DNA of 64,000 nucleotides from Streptomyces formicae (GCF_022647665.1 NZ_CP071872.1:6324001-6388000); one strand, 5' to 3'. Positions 51,601 to 60,040 are shown, numbered from the stretch's first letter. Notes: a model not told the origin generated them from the letters alone. Numbers and translations: made by a program.

Positions 51601-51999
51601 GCCGTCGAGAAAGGCGGCGATGGCGCTGTCGCCGTTGTTGAGGGCTGCGACGGCGTCACGACGCAGCCCTGTACCGGCTTTGGCGAGGAAGGCGGCGACG
51701 GCGACGCGGTTGTCCTCTGCGCTCGCCTTCGGCAGCCGCTCGGCGAGGAAGGTCTGGACCTCGGATTCGGTGCCGTACAGCACGTCCTCGGCAGCTGCCC
51801 TGACGGCCCTTCCACCCGTCATCCAGGCCTTGATCACCCTCGCCCGGTCGGTGTCCGGCAGCGCGAACGGATCGGGCACTTCGTCGTCCGTGGTCGCGGC
51901 GCGCGCTACGGGTGCCAGCGCCAGGGGGGACGCGGCGGCGGCCGTCGCGGCGGCGAGAGCGCCGAGGAGACGGCGTCGACTCCAAAACAATGTCTGCAT
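48637..51999 (-). CDS. ALF-repeat, alanine-rich coiled-coil secreted protein with hydrophobic C-terminus
   Basis: Exported 1120-aa protein. Tat signal (WSRRRLLGALAAAT, 1-35); ALF repeats (about 50-225, units like LRVATATVSSNGGTAVRREA); a long Ala-rich helical stalk (230-560); more ALF repeats (580-730); a second Ala-rich stalk (735-940); a hydrophilic linker; then a C-terminal domain from 997 with glycine-rich hydrophobic helices (1010-1060 and 1067-1085) resembling a membrane-inserting module. It shares architecture with the divergent protein at 52567 but has no HINT. Possible pore-forming effector, or a surface stalk. Confidence 0.85.
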   Translation of the reverse strand: MQTLFWSRRRLLGALAAATAAAASPLALAPVARAATTDDEVPDPFALPDTDRARVIKAWMTGGRAVRAAAEDVLYGTESEVQTFLAERLPKASAEDNRVAVAAFLAKAGTGLRRDAVAALNNGDSAIAAFLDGGFKPALSEDLRVATATVSSNGGTAVRREASTALDAGTQQALEDFLLDGQYTARLEDMRVQIGAMLVSAGPEVQKYADRALSGTASDVQWFLDTGQHIARARDQESATIEELVAVVEREGKRAQAETDMAVEASERAKTAAEKAKEAAEKAAAEAQAAKEDVKKSGEAARKAAGAAKGAADAARNAINASHAAVAASRRASWAATAASQAAATAGYAASRAYNAAIAASKDANQANVAKNAAVAARNAAAKARSAAAAADQAASASAQAASAGSSAASAARNAAAAASASAQAATAAGIAQQEAAEAKRQAAIATTAANRATNAASTAQALANAAATAARTARDAANSAANHAEKAADAADEAVKYAGQAIDYANRSTAHAAEAVKAANTATKAVEDAQAVEQAARNAELARLESDKQQGMDEAKLLAQIETDERATYENKRAQAEQTDQTTKDLIANAEQALSGNDLALAATLGRKAAVALMSAKGAWTRQAAQFALSGTDADVHAWIDADRSIAQGQDDRETALYVAQVASPDIGDAAHTALTSDAPGATRSFLTAGVIEAAAEDNRVQIARILGGNPGTAVRAAANAALNANTAQALQDFFDRAYADAVREDDAVATATLLNNGGAYTKAHAEVALEGPTWMRRNFVEVVRYRAAQLDHDSATHIAAIRGAIAAAAKIAYKAQQDAALASKAAAEARQAAAEAQEWANKALAAADTAADYATQAKQNADDADESAAAAQTSANQAKAAAATARTAARSANYSANRAIDAARSALNSSYSAQASAASARQSAIAAGQDARTAAAAASDARRIATEKRQAEAVEAARKAAEEARRNRESGNNPADSPTHDQVNPKGSEPGDEPWYEDAGWWANAFNWISIGTGFASAVSGLICLFPPAAPIAGTVAVVLGYTSIVTSGISTLFTGIEYGFGSDEFAASAAGTALGILTFGQSKWIGALGGSKVATKVTQFGHDLVSPITSTLSSLFG

Positions 52000-52566
52000 A
52001 GGGAAATTTGTCCTCGTGGTGCATGCCCGTGAGGCAGCTTGGTGATGACTGGCACAGCAGGCGTCCGCACGCCTGAAGAATCACGTGCACATCGACCAAG
52101 GGGCGTGCGGCGTCTGCACATTGAGGCGTGAGAGTACCAACACGCATTCAAATGCCCGACTGTTCGGCACGACAAGAGGAAAACATGCCATCACCGCACC
52201 GGTCACACAGACAGACGCCTTCACGTGTTCTCCACAGACAGACGTACAACCTTTCCGGGAGGTGGCTGAGATCACAACAAAGTCTTAACTTCCGCCCGTT
52301 CTGGGTGATTTCGCGAAGTGGACAAAGATCAAGAGGCAGGGTTCCATTGCGGAGCCGAGGTGACGCACAGCGGCAGGCTCCGGGGCTGTCTCAGCGCACC
52401 GCACCGAAGGTGGAATCGGTCGGGAAACACGTACGCCCGGACACCGGTGAATAGGGCTGCATTTCCGCCGGGCCGTCCGTCTCGAACAGCAAGAAAAACC
52501 TGACTTCGCGTTTAAGTAAGCTCGCACTGAATGACTGAGTGTCAATCAAGCGAAGGAGCAAACGCG
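52000..52566. promoter_or_regulatory. Divergent promoter region of the two ALF genes, with shared element copy B (52244-52332)
   Basis: 567 bp with no gene. The 89-bp element (GTACAACCTTTCCG ... GTGGACAAAGATCAA) points to the right-hand ALF gene and ends 234 bp before its start. The left ALF gene lacks a copy. The region is AT-richer than the surroundings (ACACGCATTCAAATGCC; CGTTTAAGTAAGC). Confidence 0.75.
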
Positions 52567-55500
52567 TTGAATGTCAGATTGCGGGCCGTGCCAGGATGGC
52601 GCGGCGTCGTGGCGACGCTGATAGCCCTGGTGATGGTGCTGGGCTTCGATCTGCGTCCTGCCGCGGCCGAAGACGAGGCGTGGGTCTACGACAGATCCGA
52701 CGTGGTGGAGGCCTGGAAGTACGGCGGCCCCGGCGTGCGCAGGGCAGCCGAGGCGGCCCTGGTGGGGTCGGACCAGGACATCCAGGCGTTCATGACCGAC
52801 GACCTGCCGGACATCCAGCAGGACGACCTGCGGGTGCAGGTCGCCCAGATCATGGCCAAGGGCGGTCCGGGCGTGCGTGCGGCGGCCAACACCGCCCTGG
52901 GCGGCGGCACCGAGCAGCTGCAGGGCTTCCTGGACAACGGCTTCGTCCCGGCGTACGAGGAGGATCTGCGCGTCGACGTGGCGCGCGTCATGGCCTTCGG
53001 CGGTCCCGGCGTGAAGCGTTCGGCCGGCGCGGCGCTGGACGGCACGGCCGACGACCAGGTCGCGTTCCTCCAGAAGGGCCAGTTCCGGGCGCGGGAGGAC
53101 GACAACCGGGTCCGCGTCGGGCAGCTGCTGGCCACGGGTGGCCCGAACGTGAAGCTGCTCGCGGGGCAGGCGCTGGACGGCACGCCCGAGGACATCCAGG
53201 AGTTCCTGGACCACGGCTGGGAGATCGCGGCCGCGCGTGACCAGGAGACGCTCACCGTCGCGCAGCTGGCCGAGCTTGCCGACAAGGCGCAGAAGCAGGC
53301 GTCCGAGCTGACCGAAACCGCCAAGGAAGAGGCGGCCAAGGCGGAGAAGGCTACGCAGGCGGCCAAGGCGGCGGCGCTGGTCGCGGCGCAGGAGGCCCTG
53401 GCGGCCAAGGAGTCGGCCGGCAAGGCGTCGGCAGCCGCGTCCCGGGCGGCGGCCGCCGCCGACCGGGCAGCCCAGGCCGCCCGTACGGCAGTGTCCGCTG
53501 CCGCGGCGGCGAACGCGACGGCGCGAGCGGCCGCCACCGCGGCCGCTCAGGCGGCCTATGCCGCCAGCCGGGCCGGAAACGCGGCCTCCGCGGCTCATTC
53601 CGCCGCCGCGGCGGCAGCCGGCGACGCCGATCGGGGCCAGCAGGCACGGGAGGCAGCGCAGAAGGCGAACGCCGCAGCCAACGGGGCGAAGAAGGCGGCG
53701 GAAGCCGCCAACCAGGCAGGCATCGCCGCCGACAACGCCGCGAAGGCGGCCGGCGCCGCGGCCAGCGCGGGCGTCAACGCAGCGGCCGCCGCGGCCGCGG
53801 CCGCGGATGCCGGCCGCTGGGCAGGCGAGGCCGGTGGCAACGCCGCCGAGGCGCAGGCGGCAGCCGCCCGCGCCAAGCGACAGGCCGACCAGGCCACACG
53901 GGCGGCCAACGCCGCGCAGGCCAACGCCAACCAGGCCGCCGTCGCCGCCAGGCAGTCGCGCGACGCCGCCAACGACGCCGCAGCGCACGCCGAGGCCGCG
54001 GCGATCGCGGCGAACAAAGCCGCCGACGAGGCGGGTGAGGCGGTGGACGCCGCCGCCGCGGCCACCGCTGCCGCGAACGCGGCCACCGGAGCCGCCAACC
54101 GCGCGATGACGGCGGCGGAGCAGGCTTCGACCGTGGCGGAGCTGGCCCGCAAGGCCGACGCCGAGCGTCTGGCCCAGCAGCAGGACGAGGCGGTCCTTTC
54201 GGCCGAGGAGGCCGCCCGGGCCCATGCTGCGCGCGTAGCCGCCGCCGAATACGAGGTCGGCCGCCTCCAGCAGCTCAACGCCGAGACGCAGAAGCTGGTG
54301 GACGAGGCCGTGGCGGCGTCCGACCCGGCGGTCACGGCCGCCAAGGGCCGTCAGGCCGCGGTCAACATGCTGGGCAGCGGCGGGACCTGGGTGCGGGACG
54401 CCGCCGAGTCCGCTCTGTCGGGCACCGACGCGGACGTGGCCGAGTTCGTACGCGCCGGGCTCACGGTGGCGCTCGAACAGGACGACCGCGCCAGCGTGGC
54501 GCACATCGCCGCGAACACCACGATCCCCGCTCAGCAGCAGGCCGCCCTGGACGCGCTGGACAAGTCGATCGACCAGGTGCGGGAGTTCCTGCGCACCCGT
54601 GCCTATCCGGGCAAGGAGGACGACGACCGGGTCGCCGTCGGCAAGATCTCGGCCGCGGGTGGTCCGGGTGTGAAGGCGGCGGCCAGCGAGGCGCTGGACG
54701 GTACCGCGGCCGACCTGGCGCACTTCCTGGAGGTCGGGCAGTACGAGGCCAGGGAGGACGACGACCGCGTGGCGGTCGCCGAGGCCCTCGCGACCGGCGG
54801 TCCCGAGGTCCAGGCAGCGGCGCAGGCCGCGCTGTCGGGTCCGCCGAACGGGCTGCGCACCTTCCTGGCGGTCGGCGTGCACAAGGCGCGGCAGCGGGAC
54901 GCCAACGCCGCCGCCCACATCGCCGAGGTCAACACCCTGCTGCAGGCCGCCTACAAGTCGGCGTCGCTCGCCCACAAGGACGCGGCCGACGCCCAGAAGG
55001 TGGCGGCGGACGCCCGCAAGGACGCAGACGACGCCATCAAGTGGGCGAACCAGGCCAAGGAATCCTCCGACCAGGCGAACGAGTACGCCGAGCAGGCCGA
55101 CGCGTCCGCGGATTCGGCCGCCGAGTCCGCCGAGCGCGCCGCCGAGTCCGCGAAGACGGCAAGGAGCGCCGCCGCGTCGGCCCAACAGGCCGCGCAGTCG
55201 GCAGCCCGCTCCGCGGAACACGCCCAGCACTCCGCGACGGTCGCCTCGGGGTACGCCTCGCAGGCGAGCACTTCGGCCTATCAGGCGGGCATCTCCGCTC
55301 AGGCCGCGGGCAAGGACGCCGCCGAGGCCGCCAAGGCCGCGACGGCGGCCCTGAAGACCGCCGCCGACATGCTCGTCGCGGAGCTGAAGGCCCAGATCCA
55401 GGAGGAGGCCCAGGAGACCAGCAAGCCACTCTCCGACAAGGAGCTCCGAGCGGCCCTGGAGAAGCGGCTGGTCAGCTACCGCACGAATCTTCTGGCGGAC

Positions 55501-56448
55501 GGAGAGCTCAAGCCGGGCGAGACTCTGCTGGTCTGCGGCAGTGACGGGGCCGGCGGCATGGGCTGCATCACCAGCACCTATCTCGACCGCCTGATCGCCT
55601 GGTACGTGGGTGCCGAGGAGATCGAGAAGTGCCTTCAGGGCAAGTCGTTCCGATGCCTTGACGACCTCGCGCTGGTCGCCCTCCGGTTGAAGGTGCTCAA
55701 GAAGACGCCCTGCCCGGGGAACAGCTTCGTCCCGGGTACGCGCGTTCTGATGGCGGACCGTCGTACCAAGGCGATCGAGGACATTCGCGTCGGCGACCGG
55801 GTCCTTGCGACCGACCCGCTGTCCGCCCGCACCGAGGCCAAGCCCGTTCAGGCGACCATCGTCGGCAACGGCTCGAAGGACCTCGTCAGCATCGGCGTCA
55901 CCGGGTCCGGCGCCACGCGCAAGGGCACGGTGGTCGCCACCGACGGGCATCCGTTCTGGGTGGCGGGCGACAGCAACGCCTGGATCAAGGCCGCCGACAT
56001 CAAGACCGGCATGCGGCTGCTGACGGACGCGGGCAAGAACGTGCGGGTCGCCTCGACCAAGGCGTGGAACGCACCCGAACAGCGCGTCCACAACCTGACG
56101 GTCGCGGACATCCACACCTACTACGTGCTCGCGGGTGCCACGCCGGTACTGGTGCACAACACCGGCGCGTTCTGCGGACCCGACGCCGAAGCGCTCAACG
56201 ATTGGGACGCGGCGACGTTCGGCAGCCTGGAGGAGACCGCCAAATACCACCTCGACAAGCATGGAAAGGGAAGAACTCTCGCCGAGTACACTAAGGAAGC
56301 CAAGGATCTCTGGACCAAGACGAAGCCTGAGGACCGCATTCCCTGGAAGCTCAAGAACGGCGACATGGGGTGGAAGATCAGGGGCGGCCTGTTCGGCGGG
56401 GAAGGCATCTACACCAAAGAAGGAAAGATCGTCACCTGGCATGACTGA
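52567..56448 (+). CDS. ALF-repeat polymorphic toxin with HINT domain and C-terminal toxin
   Basis: Exported 1293-aa protein. Signal peptide (VVATLIALVMVLGFDLRPAAA); ALF repeats (about 45-225: LRVQVAQIMAKGGPGVRAAA); Ala-rich stalk (230-570); ALF repeats (590-780); second Ala-rich stalk (790-950); HINT autoprocessing domain from Cys1049 (NSFVPGTRVLMADRRTKAIE) to VHN (1196-1198); then a 95-residue tip (AKYHLDKHGKGRTLAEYTKE ... GGEGIYTKEGKIVTWHD) that looks like a BECR-type RNase toxin. TTG 52567 is chosen because AAGGAG is 8 bp upstream. An immunity gene overlaps its stop. HINT would release the tip. Confidence 0.9.
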   Translation: MNVRLRAVPGWRGVVATLIALVMVLGFDLRPAAAEDEAWVYDRSDVVEAWKYGGPGVRRAAEAALVGSDQDIQAFMTDDLPDIQQDDLRVQVAQIMAKGGPGVRAAANTALGGGTEQLQGFLDNGFVPAYEEDLRVDVARVMAFGGPGVKRSAGAALDGTADDQVAFLQKGQFRAREDDNRVRVGQLLATGGPNVKLLAGQALDGTPEDIQEFLDHGWEIAAARDQETLTVAQLAELADKAQKQASELTETAKEEAAKAEKATQAAKAAALVAAQEALAAKESAGKASAAASRAAAAADRAAQAARTAVSAAAAANATARAAATAAAQAAYAASRAGNAASAAHSAAAAAAGDADRGQQAREAAQKANAAANGAKKAAEAANQAGIAADNAAKAAGAAASAGVNAAAAAAAAADAGRWAGEAGGNAAEAQAAAARAKRQADQATRAANAAQANANQAAVAARQSRDAANDAAAHAEAAAIAANKAADEAGEAVDAAAAATAAANAATGAANRAMTAAEQASTVAELARKADAERLAQQQDEAVLSAEEAARAHAARVAAAEYEVGRLQQLNAETQKLVDEAVAASDPAVTAAKGRQAAVNMLGSGGTWVRDAAESALSGTDADVAEFVRAGLTVALEQDDRASVAHIAANTTIPAQQQAALDALDKSIDQVREFLRTRAYPGKEDDDRVAVGKISAAGGPGVKAAASEALDGTAADLAHFLEVGQYEAREDDDRVAVAEALATGGPEVQAAAQAALSGPPNGLRTFLAVGVHKARQRDANAAAHIAEVNTLLQAAYKSASLAHKDAADAQKVAADARKDADDAIKWANQAKESSDQANEYAEQADASADSAAESAERAAESAKTARSAAASAQQAAQSAARSAEHAQHSATVASGYASQASTSAYQAGISAQAAGKDAAEAAKAATAALKTAADMLVAELKAQIQEEAQETSKPLSDKELRAALEKRLVSYRTNLLADGELKPGETLLVCGSDGAGGMGCITSTYLDRLIAWYVGAEEIEKCLQGKSFRCLDDLALVALRLKVLKKTPCPGNSFVPGTRVLMADRRTKAIEDIRVGDRVLATDPLSARTEAKPVQATIVGNGSKDLVSIGVTGSGATRKGTVVATDGHPFWVAGDSNAWIKAADIKTGMRLLTDAGKNVRVASTKAWNAPEQRVHNLTVADIHTYYVLAGATPVLVHNTGAFCGPDAEALNDWDAATFGSLEETAKYHLDKHGKGRTLAEYTKEAKDLWTKTKPEDRIPWKLKNGDMGWKIRGGLFGGEGIYTKEGKIVTWHD

Positions 56449-56803
56449 GTCGTCCGATTTCCGCAACGCCCTCGAAGCATTCATGGCGATTCCCTATCCC
56501 GACTATCCCCGCATGGAGGAACTCCGCGACTGGAACTCCTTCCTGCTGGATCTCGACGGGCATATCGCCGGGTATGCCACTCGAGTCAACAACGGCAGTC
56601 TGGACGCAGGGGAAGTACCGGACGTCGGTTCCCTCGTTCTGGAAGTGGAGAATCTCCGCCGAGACCTTGAGCGGATCCGTCCCGAACGGAGCGAGGATGC
56701 CGACCTCCTGAACAAGTACCGGGTCTATACAGCGGCATTGGAGCGTGTGGTCCGCGAACTTGCGGCGCTCGCACGACCGCAGGGTGAGTCACCGATGCCA
56801 TAG
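56441..56803 (+). CDS. Candidate immunity protein of the HINT toxin
   Basis: Protein of 120 aa, acidic and helical (MTESSDFRNALEAFMAIPYP; VLEVENLRRDLERIRPERSE; YTAALERVVRELAALA). No family is recognised. The ATG lies inside the last codons of the toxin gene (8-bp overlap), the normal place of a cognate immunity gene, and a strong terminator follows. Confidence 0.78.
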   Translation: MTESSDFRNALEAFMAIPYPDYPRMEELRDWNSFLLDLDGHIAGYATRVNNGSLDAGEVPDVGSLVLEVENLRRDLERIRPERSEDADLLNKYRVYTAALERVVRELAALARPQGESPMP

Positions 56804-56830
56804 AGCACAGACATCACCGGCACCTCCCCC

Positions 56831-56873
56831 GCAGGGCCCCGCCGGAGTCGAAACGACTCCGGCGGGGCCCTGC
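56831..56873. terminator. Terminator of the toxin-immunity operon
   Basis: GCAGGGCCCCGCCGGAGTCG pairs perfectly over 20 bp with its complement at 56854-56873 around AAA, followed by CATTTCCTTTCC. Confidence 0.93.
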
Positions 56874-56943
56874 CATTTCCTTTCCGACCACAGCGACAGG
56901 GGCGGACAACTGGAGGATCTTCACATGTTCCCCGCATCAGGAT

Positions 56944-57031
56944 GTACAACCTTCCGCAGGGTGGCAGGAATCACAACCGCACCCTGACGTGCGTCCGTTC
57001 TGCGGGTGTTGGCGAAGTGGACAAAGATCAA
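56944..57031 (+). promoter_or_regulatory. Shared upstream element, copy C
   Basis: It starts GTACAACCTTCCG, contains ATCACAACC and GTCCGTTCTG, and ends GCGAAGTGGACAAAGATCAA. It is 209 bp upstream of the second small secreted gene and lies just inside the right inverted repeat. Confidence 0.75.
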
Positions 57032-57227
57032 AATGCGGGATTTCATGACTGCGCCGCGGTAACTCCTCATGGCCTGGGCGAGGCATTCTCGTAACGCGCG
57101 CCCGCCGAAGGAGAGGCCGTCGGCGAACGGCTATGCCCGCACCAGGGGGTGTGGGCTCTCTTTCTGATTCCGGTCGCCTTTGCGCCGTTCCTGGCTCAGC
57201 TCCCGGCCGGCCGATGGGAATCAACGA

Positions 57228-58075
57228 CTTGAGGACTGTGATGAAGGCACGTACCGCAGATGCTGCGAGGCCGCAGCGGAAGAGGTTCATGGCGCGCACG
57301 CTGGGTGCCGCGGTGGCAGCCGGTGCCCTGGCGTGGGTCGCCCTGGCCGGGGCCGGAGCGACGTCCGGGGCGGTCGCCCCGGTCGCGGACGAGGCGCCCG
57401 GCTTCGCGGTCGAGGACTTCAACTACCCGCAGGCCGACAAGATCCTCGCGGAGAAGAACATCGTCCTCAAGCGCGGCGACGGCCACATCGTCCTCGTCGA
57501 CTGCGCCAGCGGCACCGGCCTCCTCGAGGTCTGGGCCCGCGACAAGGAAAAGATCTGCTTCAACGTCACCGGCAACTCCGGCTGGCTCACCATGGAAATC
57601 CCCTCGGTCCACCTCATCAAGGGCAACGACTACACCACCCAGGTCGACATGACCGTCGGCACCGAGGAGAAGACCTTCGACATCGCCAAGAACGCCTGGA
57701 CCTCGGTGGGCGAAAGCGCGGACCCCGAAGGCCGCGAGCACATGCTCGTAGAGATCAGGTCCACCAAGTAACACCTGATCAAGCCCCAACACCCGTCACG
57801 CCACCGCCCGGCCGAGACCGGACGGCGGCACGCTCGCACCCAAGGGAAACCAAGGACTTGCCGCACACCAACACCCTGCGCCTCACCGCACTGGCCACCG
57901 CCCTCATAGCAGGCCCACTCGCCCTCAGCGCCACCCCCGCCCAGGCAGTCACCGGCACCCCCGCCGCGGACAACGCCTACGCCTTCACCGCACGCATCGA
58001 GATCGGCGACAACGACGACACCCGCCGCGCCTGCTCCGCCGTGCTGGTCGACGCCCAGTGGCTGCTCACCGCCGC
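57228..58075 (+). repeat. 848-bp inverted repeat, right copy
   Basis: Complement of 47046-47893, running from CTTGAGGACTGTG to CTGCTCACCGCCGC, with one mismatch noticed. Outside it the sequences diverge at once on both sides. Confidence 0.92.
57241..57771 (+). CDS. Small secreted protein, copy 2
   Basis: The 176-residue product is identical to that of 47350-47880. It has the same basic N-region, signal core and beta-rich mature domain; function unknown. It lies 86 bp before the second pseudoprotease. Perfect identity points to recent duplication or continuing gene conversion. Confidence 0.82.
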   Translation: MKARTADAARPQRKRFMARTLGAAVAAGALAWVALAGAGATSGAVAPVADEAPGFAVEDFNYPQADKILAEKNIVLKRGDGHIVLVDCASGTGLLEVWARDKEKICFNVTGNSGWLTMEIPSVHLIKGNDYTTQVDMTVGTEEKTFDIAKNAWTSVGESADPEGREHMLVEIRSTK

Positions 58076-59987
58076 GTCCTGCTTCACCGGCGGGCTCACT
58101 GAACTCGCGCCCGGCAAGCCGGCGGAGAAGACGGTCGCCACGATCGGACGCGCCGACCTGACCGGCACCGGCGGCCACGTCAGCGAGATCATCGACCTCG
58201 TGCCCCGTGCCGGCCGCGACATGGTCATGGCGCGCCTGGCCACCCCCGCGACCGGAATCACCCCGGTCAAGATGGCCACCGCCCCGGCCGCGGGCGGGGA
58301 CACGCTCACCGTCGCCGGCTACGGCCGTACGAAGACCGAATGGGCGCCGCTCAAGCTCCACACCGCCGCCTTCGCCGTCAACACGGTCACCGCCACCGAG
58401 GTGAACATCGCCGGCAAGACCGCGAACGACGCGATCTGCAAGGGCGACACCGGAGCCCCGCTCCTGCGCGACAACAACGGAACGCCCGAGCTCGTCGCCG
58501 TGAGCAGCCGCTCCTGGCAGGGCGGTTGCTTCGGCACCGACGCCGCCGAGACCCGTACCGACGCCATCGCGTCCCGCGCCGACAACATCACCCTCGGCAA
58601 CCGGCTGGGCGCCGGGCAGACCCTGGCTCCTGGTGACACCCTCGTCTCCGCCGCGGCCCGTCTGACCATGCAGACCGACGGCAACCTCGTCGTCGCCTCC
58701 GCCGCGGGCAAGACCCTGTGGTCCACCAACACCGCGGGCAACCCGGGCGCCACCGCCAAGCTCGACACCACCGGCAACCTCGTCGTACGCAACGCCGCCG
58801 ACACCGCCACCCTGTGGGAGTCGAAGACCACCGCCACCGGCGGCTACGCCATCCTGCGCGAGGGCGGCGACCTCACCGTCCACAACGCCCAGAACCAGTC
58901 TCAGTGGTCCAGCAACAGCGCACCGCGCCACGACTACAACGCCGACGGCCGCAGCGACATGGGTGCCTGGTACGACTTCGAGGCCGGCTCCGACGCCACG
59001 TACACGTTCTTCGGCAACGAGGACGGCTCCATCAGCAGCTGGCTGAAGTCCCACACCTCCCCCGTCGGCGCGTGGGAGGCCAAGAGCCACAAGCTGGTCA
59101 CCGGCGACTTCAACGGCGACGGCCGCGGTGACATCGCCGCCCTGTACGGCTACAGCGACACCAGCGTGAAGCTGTGGACGTTCCTCGGCAAGGCCGACGG
59201 CGGCTTCGCCGCGCCCGTCCAGGCGTGGAGCGCGCCCGCCGGCAGCTTCCACACCAGCTACATGACGCCGCAGGCCGGTGACTTCAACGGCGACGGCCGC
59301 GACGACATCGCCGTCTGGTATGCCTACGCCGACGGCACCACCAAGCTGTGGACCTTCACCTCCACCGCCCAGGGCACCTTCAACGCCCCGGCCTCCTCCT
59401 GGTCCGCCCCCACCGGCACCTGGCTGCGCACGCGCACCAAGTTCATCACCGGCGACTTCAACGGCGACGGCCGCGACGACCTGAGCGTCTTCTACGGCCA
59501 GGGCGACGACTCCGTGAAGACCTACGTCTTCAACGCCCAGCCGAACGGAGGCTTCGCCGCCCCCGTCGCGTGGTGGGAGAGCGCCTCGCTGGACTGGAAC
59601 CGCACCTACCCGCACTCCGGCGACTTCAACGGCGACGGCCGCGACGACGCCACCATCTGGTACGACTACGCCGACGGCAGCGACAAGACGTCCACCATCC
59701 TGTCGGAGAACGTCGGCGGCACGGACCGGTTCGGCTCCGCCAAGGTCACCCTCAACAGCGCGCCCGGCAACCTCGACGTCAAGCGCCTTCAGCTGATCGT
59801 CGGTGACTACAACGGCGACGGCCGCGACGACCTGGCCATCATGAACCACCAGGCCGACGACGCCGTCAAGATGTGGACCTGGACCGCACGGCCGGACACC
59901 ATGTTCAACGGCGGCGTGGCCGGTTTCACCGCCCCGGTGACCAGCTGGGTCTACGGCTCCACCAAGTTCGCCAACACGTACAACTAG
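57858..59987 (+). CDS. Secreted trypsin-fold pseudoprotease with lectin-like and VCBS-type repeats
   Basis: Exported 709-aa protein. Residues 1-76 equal those of the protein at 45053-47263 save the repeat edge; beyond this they differ. S1 fold with His replaced by Ser74 and the nucleophile by Thr198 (GDTGAP), so two triad residues are lost (Asp121 remains). Then a bulb-lectin-like region (RLTMQTDGNLVVASAAGKTL, LDTTGNLVVRN) and six VCBS/FG-GAP calcium-loop repeats (GDFNGDGRDDIAVWYAYADG). Likely a surface binding protein rather than an enzyme. TTG 57858 with AAGGAC upstream. Confidence 0.88.
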   Translation: MPHTNTLRLTALATALIAGPLALSATPAQAVTGTPAADNAYAFTARIEIGDNDDTRRACSAVLVDAQWLLTAASCFTGGLTELAPGKPAEKTVATIGRADLTGTGGHVSEIIDLVPRAGRDMVMARLATPATGITPVKMATAPAAGGDTLTVAGYGRTKTEWAPLKLHTAAFAVNTVTATEVNIAGKTANDAICKGDTGAPLLRDNNGTPELVAVSSRSWQGGCFGTDAAETRTDAIASRADNITLGNRLGAGQTLAPGDTLVSAAARLTMQTDGNLVVASAAGKTLWSTNTAGNPGATAKLDTTGNLVVRNAADTATLWESKTTATGGYAILREGGDLTVHNAQNQSQWSSNSAPRHDYNADGRSDMGAWYDFEAGSDATYTFFGNEDGSISSWLKSHTSPVGAWEAKSHKLVTGDFNGDGRGDIAALYGYSDTSVKLWTFLGKADGGFAAPVQAWSAPAGSFHTSYMTPQAGDFNGDGRDDIAVWYAYADGTTKLWTFTSTAQGTFNAPASSWSAPTGTWLRTRTKFITGDFNGDGRDDLSVFYGQGDDSVKTYVFNAQPNGGFAAPVAWWESASLDWNRTYPHSGDFNGDGRDDATIWYDYADGSDKTSTILSENVGGTDRFGSAKVTLNSAPGNLDVKRLQLIVGDYNGDGRDDLAIMNHQADDAVKMWTWTARPDTMFNGGVAGFTAPVTSWVYGSTKFANTYN

Positions 59988-60003
59988 CGGTACCTGAGCC
60001 ATT

Positions 60004-60035
60004 GAGGACCCGGCGGCCTCGGCCACCGGGTCCTC
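60004..60035. terminator. Bidirectional terminator
   Basis: GAGGACCCGG and CCGGGTCCTC form a perfect 10-bp stem with a 12-base loop between convergent genes. Confidence 0.75.
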
Positions 60036-60040
60036 GGTGC

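Noticed and set aside
55711..56160. A true intein in the ALF protein
   Set aside because: The domain has the short HINT form, no homing endonuclease, and its downstream part is a small unique tip followed by an immunity gene rather than a conserved extein.
47894..57227. Composite transposon bounded by the 848-bp repeats
   Set aside because: The repeats encode secreted proteins, not a transposase, and end inside a gene without target duplications. Homologous repeats of a gene module explain them better.
45053..60000. Prophage or integrative plasmid
   Set aside because: There is no integrase, replication, capsid or transfer gene and no tRNA boundary; the content is secreted proteins and toxins only.
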